From Piliocolobus tephrosceles (lineage: Eukaryota > Chordata > Mammalia > Primates > Cercopithecidae), in assembly GCF_002776525.5 (NCBI RefSeq), contig NC_045449.1:7017207-7081206 (forward strand): DNA of 64,000 nt. Direction: 5' to 3'. Shown here in pieces: positions 12,601 through 24,200 of this stretch. A program made the position numbers and the translations under genes. Numbering within the stretch: the stretch's first letter is position 1; each line of letters starts with the position of its first letter. The notes below the pieces were generated by a model that saw nothing but the letters and a program-made list of their open reading frames with translations, did not search any database and was not told the DNA's origin.

Positions 12601-15600
12601 GGGAAGAATAGTATTGACCAACCTCTGGCCCAAAGCTGGCCCCTACTTCACCCTAAAGGAGGCTTCCCACCACATACTTACCTAGCCGATTCCGGGACAC
12701 AGGAGATAAGGGGAGGATATCATATCGAACAGTTTGGTACTGAATTACCTAGAAATAGCACAAAAGAAGATTGAAACCCTTGATAAGGAAGTCTTCCCCA
12801 GTAACAGTAACAGGGAGCACATACTGAACATTTACCACAGGTACTGTGTATGTAATTTAGGATTATTTCTTCTTTTTTTTTTTTTTTGAGATGGAGTCTC
12901 ACTCTGTTGCCCAGGCTGGAGTGCAGTGGCGCGATCTTGGCTCAGTGCAACCTCCGTCACCCGGGTTCAAGCAATTCTCCTACCTCAGCCTCCCTAGTAG
13001 CTGGGACTACAGGCGCCCGCCACCATGCCTGGCTCATTTTTGTATTTCTAGTAGAGATGGGGTTTCACCATATTGGCCTGGCTGGTCTCAAACTCCTGAT
13101 CTTGTGATCCTCCTGCCTTGGCCTCCCAAAGTGCTAGGATTACAGGAATGAGCCACCACGCCTGGCCTTTTTCCTGTAATCCTCAAAACAACCCTAATAT
13201 TACTGTTATTCCTGTTTTAACGTTAAAGAAACTGAGGCCACACAGGAATTATCTTAAGTTGTTTCTCTCCCTAATTAAAATGAAAACTCCATGAGAATAT
13301 GATTTTGTCTAGATCATGGCTGTATTCCCAGTTCCCAGAACACTACAGCAAAGGTGGTCAGTTAATATTAGTAGAATCAGCCAGGCATGGTGGCTCATGC
13401 CTGTAACCCCAGCACTTTGGGAGACCAAGGCGGGCAGATCACAAGGTCAAGAGATGGAGACCATCCTGGCTAATATGGTGAAACCCCGTCTCTGCTAAAA
13501 ATACAAAAATTAGCTGGACGTGGTGGTGCGTGCCTGCAGCTCCAGCTACTCAGGAGGCTGAGGCAGGAGGATGGCTTGAACCCGGGAGGCAGAGGTTGCC
13601 GTGAGCCGAGATCAAGCCACTGTACTGCATCTAGCCTGTTGACGGAGTGAGACTCCGTCTCAAAAAAAAATAAAAAAAATAAAAATAGTAGAATCAATGA
13701 AGTGATAGAGCCAGGATGATACCAATGTAGTTCAACCCAAGAACCTGCCCTCTTTTTTCTTTCTCTTTTTTTTGAGACGGAGTCTCGCTCTGTCGCCCAG
13801 GCTGGAGTGCAGTGGCCGGATCTCAGCTCACTGCAATCTCTGCCTCCCGGGTTTACGCCATTCTCCCGCCTCAGCCTCCCGAGTAGCTGGGACTACAGGT
13901 GCCCGCCACCGCGCCTGGTTAGTTTTTTGTATTTTTTAGTAGAGACGAGGTTTCACCGTGTTAGCCAGGATGGTCTCGATCTCCTGACCTCGTGATCCGC
14001 CCGTCTCGGCCTCCCAAAGTGCTGGGATTACAGGCTTGAGCCACCGCGCCCGGCCTCTTTCTCTTTTTTTTTTTTTTCTCGCTCTGTTGCCCAGGCTGGA
14101 GTGCAGTGGCATGATCTCAGCTCACTGCAACCTCCACCTCCCAGGTTCAAGCAATTCTGCCTCAGCCTCGTAAGCAGCTGGGACTACAGGTACGTGTACC
14201 ACACCCGGCTAATTTTTGTATTTTTAGTAGACACAGGGTTTCACCATATTGGCCAGGCTGGTCTTGAACTCCTGACCTCATGATCCACCCGCCTTGGCCT
14301 CCCAAAGTGTTGGGATTACAGGCGTGAATCCCCGGCCCGGCCGAAGCTGCCGTCTTAACTATGATATTATCCTGCTACACTGAACAAAGAAATGACCCCC
14401 ACAATGCAACCTTCACCCCAAGAATTATTTGTAGCAACTACCATCATCTCACATTGGGAACTGAGAGCCTCAGATTCCCTAGTGCACAGGGAGTAGGAGT
14501 CAGGAGGAGATTCCTGGTCCTTAATGGGAATATAGAATAAGGGAATCCAGAGGTTGTCAGGTCAGCTAAGTTCCTCTGGCTAGAAGCCACCAGGCCTATT
14601 TTAACCAGCCACCTGTCCACTTCTGTCTCTTCTAGCCAAGTCACAAGTTCAGAGAACCTCAGCCCTCTGAACAGTCCCCTTATCCTGGTACCCAGGGCGA
14701 GGCAAAGAATACTGGAAAGCCCCTGCCAGGCTGACTGGCAGGGTTTGGAGAAGGCCAGAGTGAAGTCAGGGCCGTAAGTGAGAGGTGAATAAGGGACAAG
14801 GACGTCACCACCTCATCCTTCCAGCTCTGCTTCTCCAAGCCTTCTCTAGGGGTTCCTATTTCCTAATACACACATCTCCCCATTGCAAAGACTGGCAATT
14901 CCCTCCTCCACACTTTTCTTCAAAGGCACAAATCCTCTTCAGTGCATACCTAGGCCCCAAGCCACACCAGAACCAGGCTCTCCCTTGTAAACCCAAAGGG
15001 CTCTGTCCCCCTAGTCAAGATCTGCCCTTCTTTTCTCTCTGGGCCATGATGAGGTCCGAAACAGCGCTGGTGTCTAGCCTTGCTATCTCGGGTTGCATAT
15101 GCTGGGCATGTAGGGAATGCTCCAAGCATCTGCCAGAAAGGGGGAGGGGAAAGAAACCAGATTGGAAGGGAAGGGAGGACAAAAGACTGTGGGGTCAGTG
15201 CTGCCCAAAGGAGAGCAATTTTGGAAGTAACCTGTGGATGAGCTGAAGCACCACTCCCTATACCCAGAAAACTGATGTGTTAGAGCGAGAACGTCAGAGA
15301 AGATGGCAGTCAACCCATAAAGAAAACCCCAAGAGGCCGGGCGCAGTGACGCAATCCCAGCACTTTGGGAGACCAAGGCGGGCAGATCACTTGAGGTCAG
15401 GAGTTTGAGACCAGCCTGGCCAACATGGTGAAAACCCATCTCTACTAAAATTACAAAAATTAGCCAGGTGTGGTGGTGGGTGCCTGTAATTCCAGCTATT
15501 CGAGAGGCTGAAGCAGGAGAATCGCTTGAACCCAGGAGGTGGAGGTTGCAGTGAGCCGAGATCACGCCACTGCACTCCAGCCTGGGCGACAAAGCGAGAC

Positions 15601-16964
15601 TGTCTCAGAAAAGAAAATAAAACCCCAGGAGACAGCCCCACATATATCCCAGCATCTCTGACTCTAAATTTTCTTGGCTCCTAGCTCTTGTCTCCGGGCC
15701 ACAGCCTAGAGCCACAACCATCCTGTACTGTTCGCGCCCTAAATCCGGAAGTGGAAGCAGACTGGTAAAGGAGAGAACGAATCCAAGACCAGACCCATTC
15801 TCCCAAATCAGTTAAGTCAACCACCACTACCACTGAGGGCTTTCTGGAAATTCCCTGGACCCCAGGTCACCCCAACCTGGGTTTATTCTTTCAAACTGTA
15901 TTGAGGTATGCTAAGGGATACAGACCAGAGTACAGACCCAGAACCTTTGTCTCTGCTTACTAAATTCTCCCCAGACTCCTTCCGAGGATTCTCCCTGGTG
16001 GTGGTGAGACCACAAGAGCACATTCATTTAGAAGTGCTGTTAGCTGAAGGAGCTCTGACCTTGGAGAAAAGCTAAGGGGGAGGGGACCCAGAGATGCTTG
16101 GGTCCATTGAGACAGCACCCCTCAGAGTGCTAGGCTCTCCTGGAGAAGCAAACATGTCCTCAGATTCAAGCCCTACAACTGACCAGCGCTGTCCTCTGAC
16201 AGGGACACCCAAACTTTAATGGTGGGCACAGCACCCACCTTGAACTTCCTCCCACAATTAAAGAGGCCCATCATAAAAGCAGCTGCTTTAGTCCTCTATA
16301 AATCCAGGTACCTACACTCACACTATGAAATAAATTTTCAGTCTTTTTGGAAGAGTTCTCTTAATGGGAACCTCAGGGGTTTCTCCTTCACACCCAGGGC
16401 CAAGTTCCAGTCCTTGTTTGTAACAAGCCCTCCCACCCACCTCCACCCTTGACACACAAGTCTGTCTCTCCCTTGTTATGGGACTAAACACCGAGGTTCC
16501 AAATAGGGTCTTTCACAAGCCCACATCAACAGATCTGGCTGTCATCAAACAGGTGTTCCCCGCCTCTGGGTTTCTTTAGCAACTCCAGCTTTCTTAAAAG
16601 AGCGCCCCACCCACCACCTTAGTCCCTAAGCGTTACCAAATCCTGACCCATCTAGCCCCATCAAAAGCCCCAAGGGCTAGGTTCTATTACAAGGGTCTCC
16701 GTCCTCCCCAGCCCAAGCCCCGCTTAGGGTGCCCAATTCTCTGGCGAGAAAAGCCCCTGCCAGGACTCCCTTCCTAGGCCCAAACAGAGGCCTGACACTC
16801 CGAAAACCCCTGACCACCACGGACGGACGTCCCCAACACCGCCAGCGCCCACCCTGGCTCACCGTGCGGATCTGCCTCCGCAAAAGGTAAATGAAGAAGC
16901 TCCAGAGCTTGGCGGCGAAGGCCACGAACGTGCGCAGCCCCAGCAGACACTGCGTCCGCATCAT
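9611..16964 (-). CDS. CTDNEP1: CTDNEP1 (Dullard), CTD nuclear envelope phosphatase 1
   Basis: Eight coding exons give 244 residues: 16863-16964 (ATG 16962-16964), 12682-12748, 12470-12588, 12198-12269, 11663-11779, 11435-11546, 9977-10061 and 9611-9671 (stop 9611-9613). All introns are GT-AG, and lengths and phases close exactly. An N-terminal hydrophobic segment (about residues 7-29, [18 protein letters not shown]) anchors the protein in the ER/nuclear envelope. The FCP/SCP-type HAD phosphatase core carries the DxDxT signature as [10 protein letters not shown], whose first Asp is the nucleophile. With regulatory subunit CNEP1R1 it dephosphorylates lipin and so controls nuclear membrane biogenesis (family knowledge). 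Two consecutive Met codons open the frame; either could start, and the first is conventional. Confidence 0.97.
10304..11206. mobile_element. Nested Alu group in CTDNEP1 intron 6
   Basis: An older plus-strand Alu (10304-10438 and 10744-10903) is interrupted in its middle A-rich linker by a full plus-strand Alu (10439-10743) ending in an (ATAA)n tail. A minus-strand Alu follows at about 10913-11206. The two outer pieces join collinearly into one Alu. Confidence 0.85.
12871..15622. mobile_element. Alu cluster in CTDNEP1 intron 1
   Basis: Five Alus: minus 12871-13167; plus 13379-13687; minus 13762-14055, a young AluY with an Old World monkey-like sequence; minus 14062-14342; and plus 15335-15622. 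The rest of this 4.1-kb intron (14343-15334 and 15623-16862) shows no exon or RNA gene. Confidence 0.85.
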
Positions 16965-18223
16965 CCCGATGACCCCGGCACCGCCGGCCCCGGGGCCCCC
17001 GCGGCCCAGCTCCGCCAGCCCCCCGGGGGCAGCCCCCCGCCGCCGGGAGGGGGAACGGGGGCCCCGAGTGGCAGGAGAGGCTGCAGAGAGGGGCACGGAG
17101 CGGGCGGCTCAGAAAGCCACCCCTGGCGAGGGGAAAGCCCAGCGGAACGGGGAGCTGGGGGACAGGCGTGGGCAGCCCGCGGGGGCCCACATGGGCTGGG
17201 AGTGGCACCGACGGCTTCGGGGAGGTTGCAGGCCGAGACAGGTCGGGCTAGGATGGGGTCCTCCGAGACCAGGAGGGAAGGGGAAGGATAATTGGGGGAG
17301 GGGGCAGTGGGGGAGGGGGCTAGGGAGAAGGGAGGAAGGGAAAAGGGAGGGGGGGGGGAAGGGGGGGGAGCGGGGAGGGGCCCGCGGGGCCCGCGCGCGC
17401 GGGGGGGCGGCCCGCGGGAGGGGGGGGGGGGGGGGCAGTGGCGCGCAAAGGGCCGCGGCAGCGGAGAACGGCCCTGCAGAGCGAAGGAGCAGGGAAGGAG
17501 GGGGAGGGGGAGCCGAAGGGCGCGGAGCACTGGGCCGGAGCGGCCTCCCCCTCCCCGAGCTCGGGGGTCCTTTAGCCGCTGGGGAGTGGGGCTGCAGCCT
17601 CTGCAGCTGGGTTTCCCACTCTGACAGGCGCCATTTTACCGCCCAAAGGACTCCCTCCTCCTGTCTTTCCCCCTCTCTTCCCCTTTGACACTGCTTCCGG
17701 TGGTGACGTGTATTCGCTTAACCGGGACTAAGTTCCCCCTGCGCGGTCTATGGGGGTAGGTATAAGGAAAGCCAGAAGCACTCCTAACGAGGCTGCAGTA
17801 TTGCGCACGCGCAGAAGGTGGCTGCGGGGCGGGGCCTGAGGCGAAGCAGGCCCCGCCTCAAACTGCGTGGGCGGGGCGGAGGACGTCACTTGGCCGCGCA
17901 GTTAGGACCCTCGCGGGGGGTTTGTGGGTCCTCTTCCCCTCCTACTGACAACTGCCCCAACTGCTCTTCCCGTCACGTTCACAGTGAAAATGTAGAAGGA
18001 GTCGTTGTCCATACGACTGTGCGCCAGGGCTCGGGGAGGGGCACCCTCCTCGTGAGCGCCCCCCTGGAAATAGTGAACATAATCACCTCTCATTCCAGAC
18101 TACGTTAGGTCTTAATGGTGGGAGGACGCCCGAGTGCCCCGCCTGTTTCACTCCGAGGGGGCGGGACAATGGGTCGTGACGCTATCAGAGGGCGCCAGAG
18201 CAGGGATCGGACGCGAGTTGGGG
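16965..18223. promoter_or_regulatory. CTDNEP1-ELP5 bidirectional CpG-island promoter
   Basis: CTDNEP1 (minus) and ELP5 (plus) are head to head with about 1.26 kb between start codons. The region is CpG-rich and TATA-less. Motifs between the two units include an ETS site CTTCCGG at 17694-17700, TGACGT at 17704-17709, an NRF1 site TGCGCACGCGCA at 17802-17813 and a CRE-like GACGTCA at 17882-17888. The left part, up to about 17640, is probably CTDNEP1 5' UTR and flank. Confidence 0.75.
17341..17435 (+). repeat. Poly-G / G-quadruplex-prone tract
   Basis: Plus-strand sequence made of many G-runs of 4 to 16, with a CGCGCG interruption. It lies about 380-470 bp upstream of the CTDNEP1 start codon. 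It meets the usual run-and-loop rule for G-quadruplexes many times over. Reading frames through it (poly-Gly, poly-Arg, poly-Pro) are artefacts. Confidence 0.85.
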
Positions 18224-21200
18224 ATGTTGGACTCGCTGTTATCCTTCGGCGGCCTGGTGCTGCTTCGGGGTGAGAGCCACCGGCACAGCGGGGTTCGGGT
18301 CTGGCTGAGGGGACGGAAGTGGAGAGGAAGGGCCGTGGGTCACAGGCTAGGTGTGGAGATCGCGACGGGTTCGCGAAGGTGGTAATCTTAGTGCCCTCAC
18401 ACTCTATCCGTCCCTCGCTGTGCAGATTCCGTGGAGTGGGAGGGGCGCAGTCTCTTGAAGGCGCTCGTCAAGAAATCTGCACTGTGGTGAGTATCCCACG
18501 GTGTCTCCTCAGCCTACCCTGGATAGGGAACCTGTGCCCACTCTTTGACAGTCCCCCCTCATCTCTGCCTTAGTGGGGAGCAAGTGCATATCCTGGGCTG
18601 TGAAGTGAGCGAGGAAGAGTTTCGTGAAGGTTTTGACTCAGATATCAACAATCGGTAAGTACCAGTTGGAAAATATTTGATTAAATTGGAGACGTCTATT
18701 GCTAAGGAAATTTATTTACAACAAGCGCAGAACCTGGTATGTAGTAGCAGTTCCTTAAATATTCATTGAAGAATTGGATATGGGTCTTTCAGAAGGCAAG
18801 AATTAGTAAGATGAGTAATGAGGAATGATGAATATTTGGGGAATCCAAAGCAAAGATCATAGAAGTTGAGAGAGAAATAGCCTGGAGATAGGGAGAACAT
18901 GTGGGAAGGGTATTGCGGTAGTAATCCATTAATCCAGGTTCGCTATTAAGGTGCATGTGTACCGAGCACCAACTATAAACCAGGTGCTGTGCAAGATACT
19001 GGAGCTGGCAGTGAATGAGACAGACCTGTTCCTGGCCTAATGAATTTTAGAGAATAATGGTGGAAAGTGATAGAGGCCTGGTTTAAGGCAGTGGCAGTAG
19101 AGATGGAAAGTTTAGAACACATGTAAAGGACTTCAGTGGGTAGCATTTCCAGGATTTATTGACTAATGTGGGGGGAGAAGAAAGTATTGAGATAAGGAAG
19201 TCCCTAAACCCAGTCATGTGCCTGATCAGGAGACATTAAGAACCATTAGTAGGATGCTTTCTACTTCCTAGTCCAGGCAACTCAGTGGATAATGATAGTA
19301 GTTCACATCTTATCTGTTGAGCCTCTACTTTTGCATCAGCCATTGTTGTGATAGAGGTGGTGGTGTATGTTAAGATGGCATTCCATGGCCAGGCGTGGTG
19401 GTTCACGCCTTTAATCCCAGCACTTTGGGAGGCTGAGGCGGGTGGATCACCTGAGGTCGGGAGTTTGAGACCAGCCTGACCAACGTGGAGAAACCCCATC
19501 TCTACTAAAAATACAAAAAATTAGCTGGGCATGGTGGCACATGCCTGTAATTCCAGCTACTCGGGAGGCTGAGGCAGGAGAATCGCTTGAACCCGGGAGG
19601 CAGAAGTTGCGTTGAGCAGAGATCGCACCATTGCATTCCAGCCCAGGCAACAAGAGAAAAACTCTGTCTCAAAAAAAAAAAAAAAAAGATGGCATTCCAC
19701 AAGAGAACCAGAAGATAAAAAAGAGATATCTGGGGAAAAAAAAAAAGTTCTGCTACCTTTGCTGGTCTACCTTTCCTGAGCTGTTATTTTTTTCTGTAGT
19801 TGGTACTCCATGACTTAATTTTTTACTTTCTTTAAGCTGTTCTACAGGAAGGAACCAAGTCTCATGTCCTCTGCTTTCTCATTTTTCATCCAGAGTGATA
19901 AACTTTAGGTGGCACACTCAGGAAATATGTGATGATGGTGATAACTAACATTTATGAGGTATACACTATGTGTCAAGCACTGTGCTGAGTGCTTAGAGGT
20001 TGGCATCTCATTTCACCAATGAAGCAACTGAGTCTTAGAGATAACTTATCATTTAGCTGACCTTGGGCAACAAGTCGTAAAGCCAAGCTTGGAGGTCAGG
20101 CTGTCAGACACCAAAGTCTGTGCTCTCAATCATTGCTATCTCTCAGTAATATTCTTTCACTAATATTTAGGATATTCATGAAAATTGAGAAAACAGAGCC
20201 ACAAAGATCAGAGGATGAACTTTGTGATCTTCTGGGGGGAAGGAGCAATATCATATTGTGTCATGTTTTCCCTTTGCAGGCTGGTTTACCATGACTTCTT
20301 CAGAGACCCTCTCAACTGGTCAAAAACTGAGGAGGCCCTTCCTGGGGGGCCGCTGGGAGCCTTGAGAGCCATATGCAAGAGGACAGATCCTGGTCCTATC
20401 ACCATTGCTCTCGATTCACTCAGCTGGCTGCTGCTTCACCTTCCCTGCACCACACTCTGCCAGGCCCTGCATGCTGTGAGCCATCAGGACTCCTGTCCTG
20501 GTAAGACCCCTCCTTCATTGTTTGCCCTCATATATCTCCCTCTGCCAAGGAGTGTGCCCCTTTTCCTTTCTACCCTAGAAGAAACATCTGGGTTCTCCAG
20601 TCAGACCTTTTTTCATTTTTTTGAACTTTTTGTCTGTTTTTTTTTTTTTTCACTTCCCCTTAATGCCATCTACCATTTGCTTTTCTTCCTCCAAGTTATT
20701 TTTTTACTCATTTGTTTCACTCATTCATTTATTTAACAAATGAATAGTAAATACATATAATATGTCAGGTACAATTCTAGATAATGGCAACATATAGACT
20801 GACTGTAGCTGGGTCCTTGCCTTCCAGGAGTTTGAAGTCCCATAAAAGATGGAGATAAGTAAACAGGCAGTTACAAGATGGTCTGATAAAGGCCGTGATG
20901 ATATAGGACATGCACAGGGTACCTTAAAGAAGGGCACTCTCGGCCGGGCGTGGCGGCTCACACCTGTAATCCCAGCACTTTGGGAGGCCGAGGTGGGCAG
21001 ATCACGAGGTCAGGAGATGAGACCATCCTGGCTGACACAGTGCAACCCCATCTCTACTAAAAATACAAAAAAAATTAGCTGGGCCTGGTGGCGGGCGACT
21101 GTAGTCCCAGCTACTCGGGAGGCTGAGGCAGGAGAATGGCATGAACCTGGGAGGCGGAACTTTCAGTGAGCCGAGATTGCGCCACTGCACTCCAGCCTGG

Positions 21201-24200
21201 GTGATAGAGCGAGACTCCGTGTCAAAAAAAAAAGGCACTCTTGAAGAGCAAGCGGTCAGCCAGGCAAATTTGGCCAGGCAGGGGCACTGGGACTAGCCCT
21301 AAAGTGCACTGTGGGTACTCGAATGGACTTAGGAGTCAGACGCCCAGCTTTGTATTAAGGTACTTGATCTCTCATTGCTTCACTTTCCCCTGTATGTGGG
21401 GGAAGGTACAAGGGAAGTATTAGGATGAACCACTATATTGCCATTTCTTAGGTCAAAAATTGTTAAATATTGGCTGGGCGCAGTGGCTCACACCTGTAAT
21501 CCCAGCACTTTGGGAGACCAAGGTAGGCGGATCGCCTGAGGTCAGGAGTTGGAGACCAGCCTGACCAACATGGTAAAACCCTGTCTCTACTAAAAATACA
21601 AAAAATTAGCTGGATGTGGTGGCGCACTTTTGTAATCCCAGCTACTTGGGAGGCTGAGGCAGGAGAATCACTTGAACCCAGGAGGCAGAGGTTGCAGTGA
21701 GCTGAGATCACACCACTGTACTTCAGCCTGGGTGACAGAGAAATACTTCATCTCAAAAAATAAAAACAGTCCAGGCGTGGTGGCTCACGCCTGTAATCCC
21801 AGCACTTTGGGAGGCCGAGATAGGTGGATCATGAGGTCAGGAGTTCAAGACAAGCCTGGCCAAGATGCTGAAACCCCGTCTCTACTAAAAATACAAAAAT
21901 TCGCCAGGCATGGTGGCACACGCCTATAGTCCAGCTACTCGGGAGACTGAGGCAAAATTGTTGAACCCGGGTGGCAGAGGTTGCAGTGAGCCAAGATTGC
22001 GCCACTGCACTCTAACCTGGATGACAGCAAGACTCTGCCTCAAAAAAAAAAAAAGAAAAAACATTGTTAAATGTCAGTGATTTCATATGGTTTGACCTAA
22101 AAATGCTGACCTTTGTAAGGATTCAAACATTGTGTTAAAGTGTTTAGCATAGTGCCTGACTCTCTAAAGGCACTGACTGAGATCTTGGGAAGTTCCAGAA
22201 ACTACAAGTACTTCCGTGTATAAGAGATGAGGCTGGAAAGTAAGTGGACACCACCTGCTAGAAGTGTTCATTCCATCCTGAAGGCAGAGGAGCTGCTGAA
22301 GGGTAGAAGGTAGAGCGGTGCCTTGATCAGCTTTACACGGGGATAATAGAGGAGATTAAGGTGTGGGCTAGAGGAGGCTCAGAGCACGGTAGTGAGATTG
22401 GCCAAGGGAAGTCAGGATTTTGGCAGCACTGTGATGGAATTGTGGGGCTCTCTCCTTTTCTCTTCACTGTTTGCTCCCAGGCCACCAACCTGAATGCTCC
22501 CTACTATCCTACATTTCTTGTCCTTCTCTAGGTGACAGCTTCCCGGTGGGGAAAGTGAGTGTGCTGGGCTTGCTGCATGAAGAGCTTCACGGACCAGGCC
22601 CTGTGGGAGCTCTCAGCAGCCTTGCGCAGACTGAGGTGACCCTGGGCGGTACAAAGGGCCAGGCCTCGGCCCACATCCTGTGTCGGAGGCCCCGACAGCG
22701 CCCAACTGACCAGGTCAGAAGAACTAACAGGGAAGGACTGGAAATTGGGGGCAGAGAAAGGACTGGCACGATGGGAAGAACAATGAAAATGCTGATGTTT
22801 CAAGGAGATTTTAAAAACAAAATTTTTTTAGAGATGGGGTTTCACTGTGTTCGTCAGGGTGGTCTCAAACTCCTGGGCTCAAGTGATCCTCCCACCTCAG
22901 CCTCACAAAGTGCTAGGATTACAGATGTGAGCAACTGTGCCAGGCCCTCAGAGAGACCTTTTTTGAAAAAAAGCTGATTGGGTATCCCTCTGTGTTTTCC
23001 ATCACTTACCCCATTCAATCTTCTCAGCTATGGTGTAAAGTAGATTGTTTTATTATCACAGTTTTTCAGGCGGGAAAGCCAGTCCAGGGAGGGTTTTTTT
23101 TCCTTGTTTTTTTCTTTTTTTTTTTTTGGACAAGGTCCCACTCTGTGGCCCGGGCTGGTGTGCTGTGGTGCAATCATAGCTCACGGCAGCTTTGACCTCC
23201 CATGCTCAAGTGATCCTCCTGCCTCAGCCTCTGGTGTAGCTGGAGCTGGGAACACAGGCACGTAGCACCACATCCAGCCAGCTTTTTAGTTTTTTATACA
23301 GGTGGGGTCTCACCCGGTTGCCCAGGCTGGTCTTGAATTACTGGGGTCAAGCCATCCTCTGGCCTTGGTCTCCCAAAGTGCTGGGATTACAGGTGTGAGC
23401 CACTGCACGCGGCCCAGGGAGGTTTAAATTTAAGTCACTTACCAAGATTATAAAGTGTAAGTGGGGCCCAGGCAAGGTGGCTCACACCCGTTATCCCAGC
23501 ACTTTGGGGGGCCAAGGTGGGCAGATTGCATGAGGTCAAGAGTTCGAGACCAGTCTGGCTAATACGGTAAAATCCCGTCTATACTAAAAATACAAAAATT
23601 AGGCGGGCATGGTGTGCACACCTGTAGTCCCAGCTACTCTGGAGGCTGAGGCAAGAGAATCGCTTGAACCCAGGAGGCAGAGGCTGCAGTGAGCCAAGAT
23701 CATGCCACTGCACTCCAGCCTGGGCAACAGAGTGAGACTCCTCAAAAAAAAAAAAAAATGTAAGTGGGGCTGGGCAAGGTGGCTCATACCTGTAATCCCA
23801 GCACTTTGGGAAGCAGAGGTGGGTAGATCACCTGAGGTCAGGAGTTCAAGACCAACCTGGCCAACATGATGAAACCCCCCCGTCTCTACTAAAAATACAA
23901 AAATTAGCTGGGCATAGTGGTGGGTGCCTGTAGTCCCAGCTACTTGGGAGGCTGAGGCGGGAGAATCACTTGAACCTGGGAGGCAGAGGTGGAGGTGAGC
24001 TAGGATCATGCCACTACACTCCAGCCTGGGCAACAGAGTGAGACTCTTGTCTCAAAAAACAGTAACTGGGGCTGCTCTGCCTAAGTAGCCATCCTTTTAT
24101 TCCTTTACTTCCTTAATAAACTTGCTTTCACTTTTGAAAATAAAATAGAGGCTGGGCACAGTGGCTTACATCTGTAACCCCTGCATTTTGGGAGGCCGAG

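Noticed and set aside
15083..15592. Long minus-strand frame containing [20 protein letters not shown] peptides
   Set aside because: Typical Alu-derived translation. Dozens of similar frames in the window were dropped for the same reason.
16891..17688. 265-codon plus-strand and 189-codon minus-strand frames
   Set aside because: Low-complexity G/C tract in the CTDNEP1 5' region; Gly/Arg/Pro composition only.
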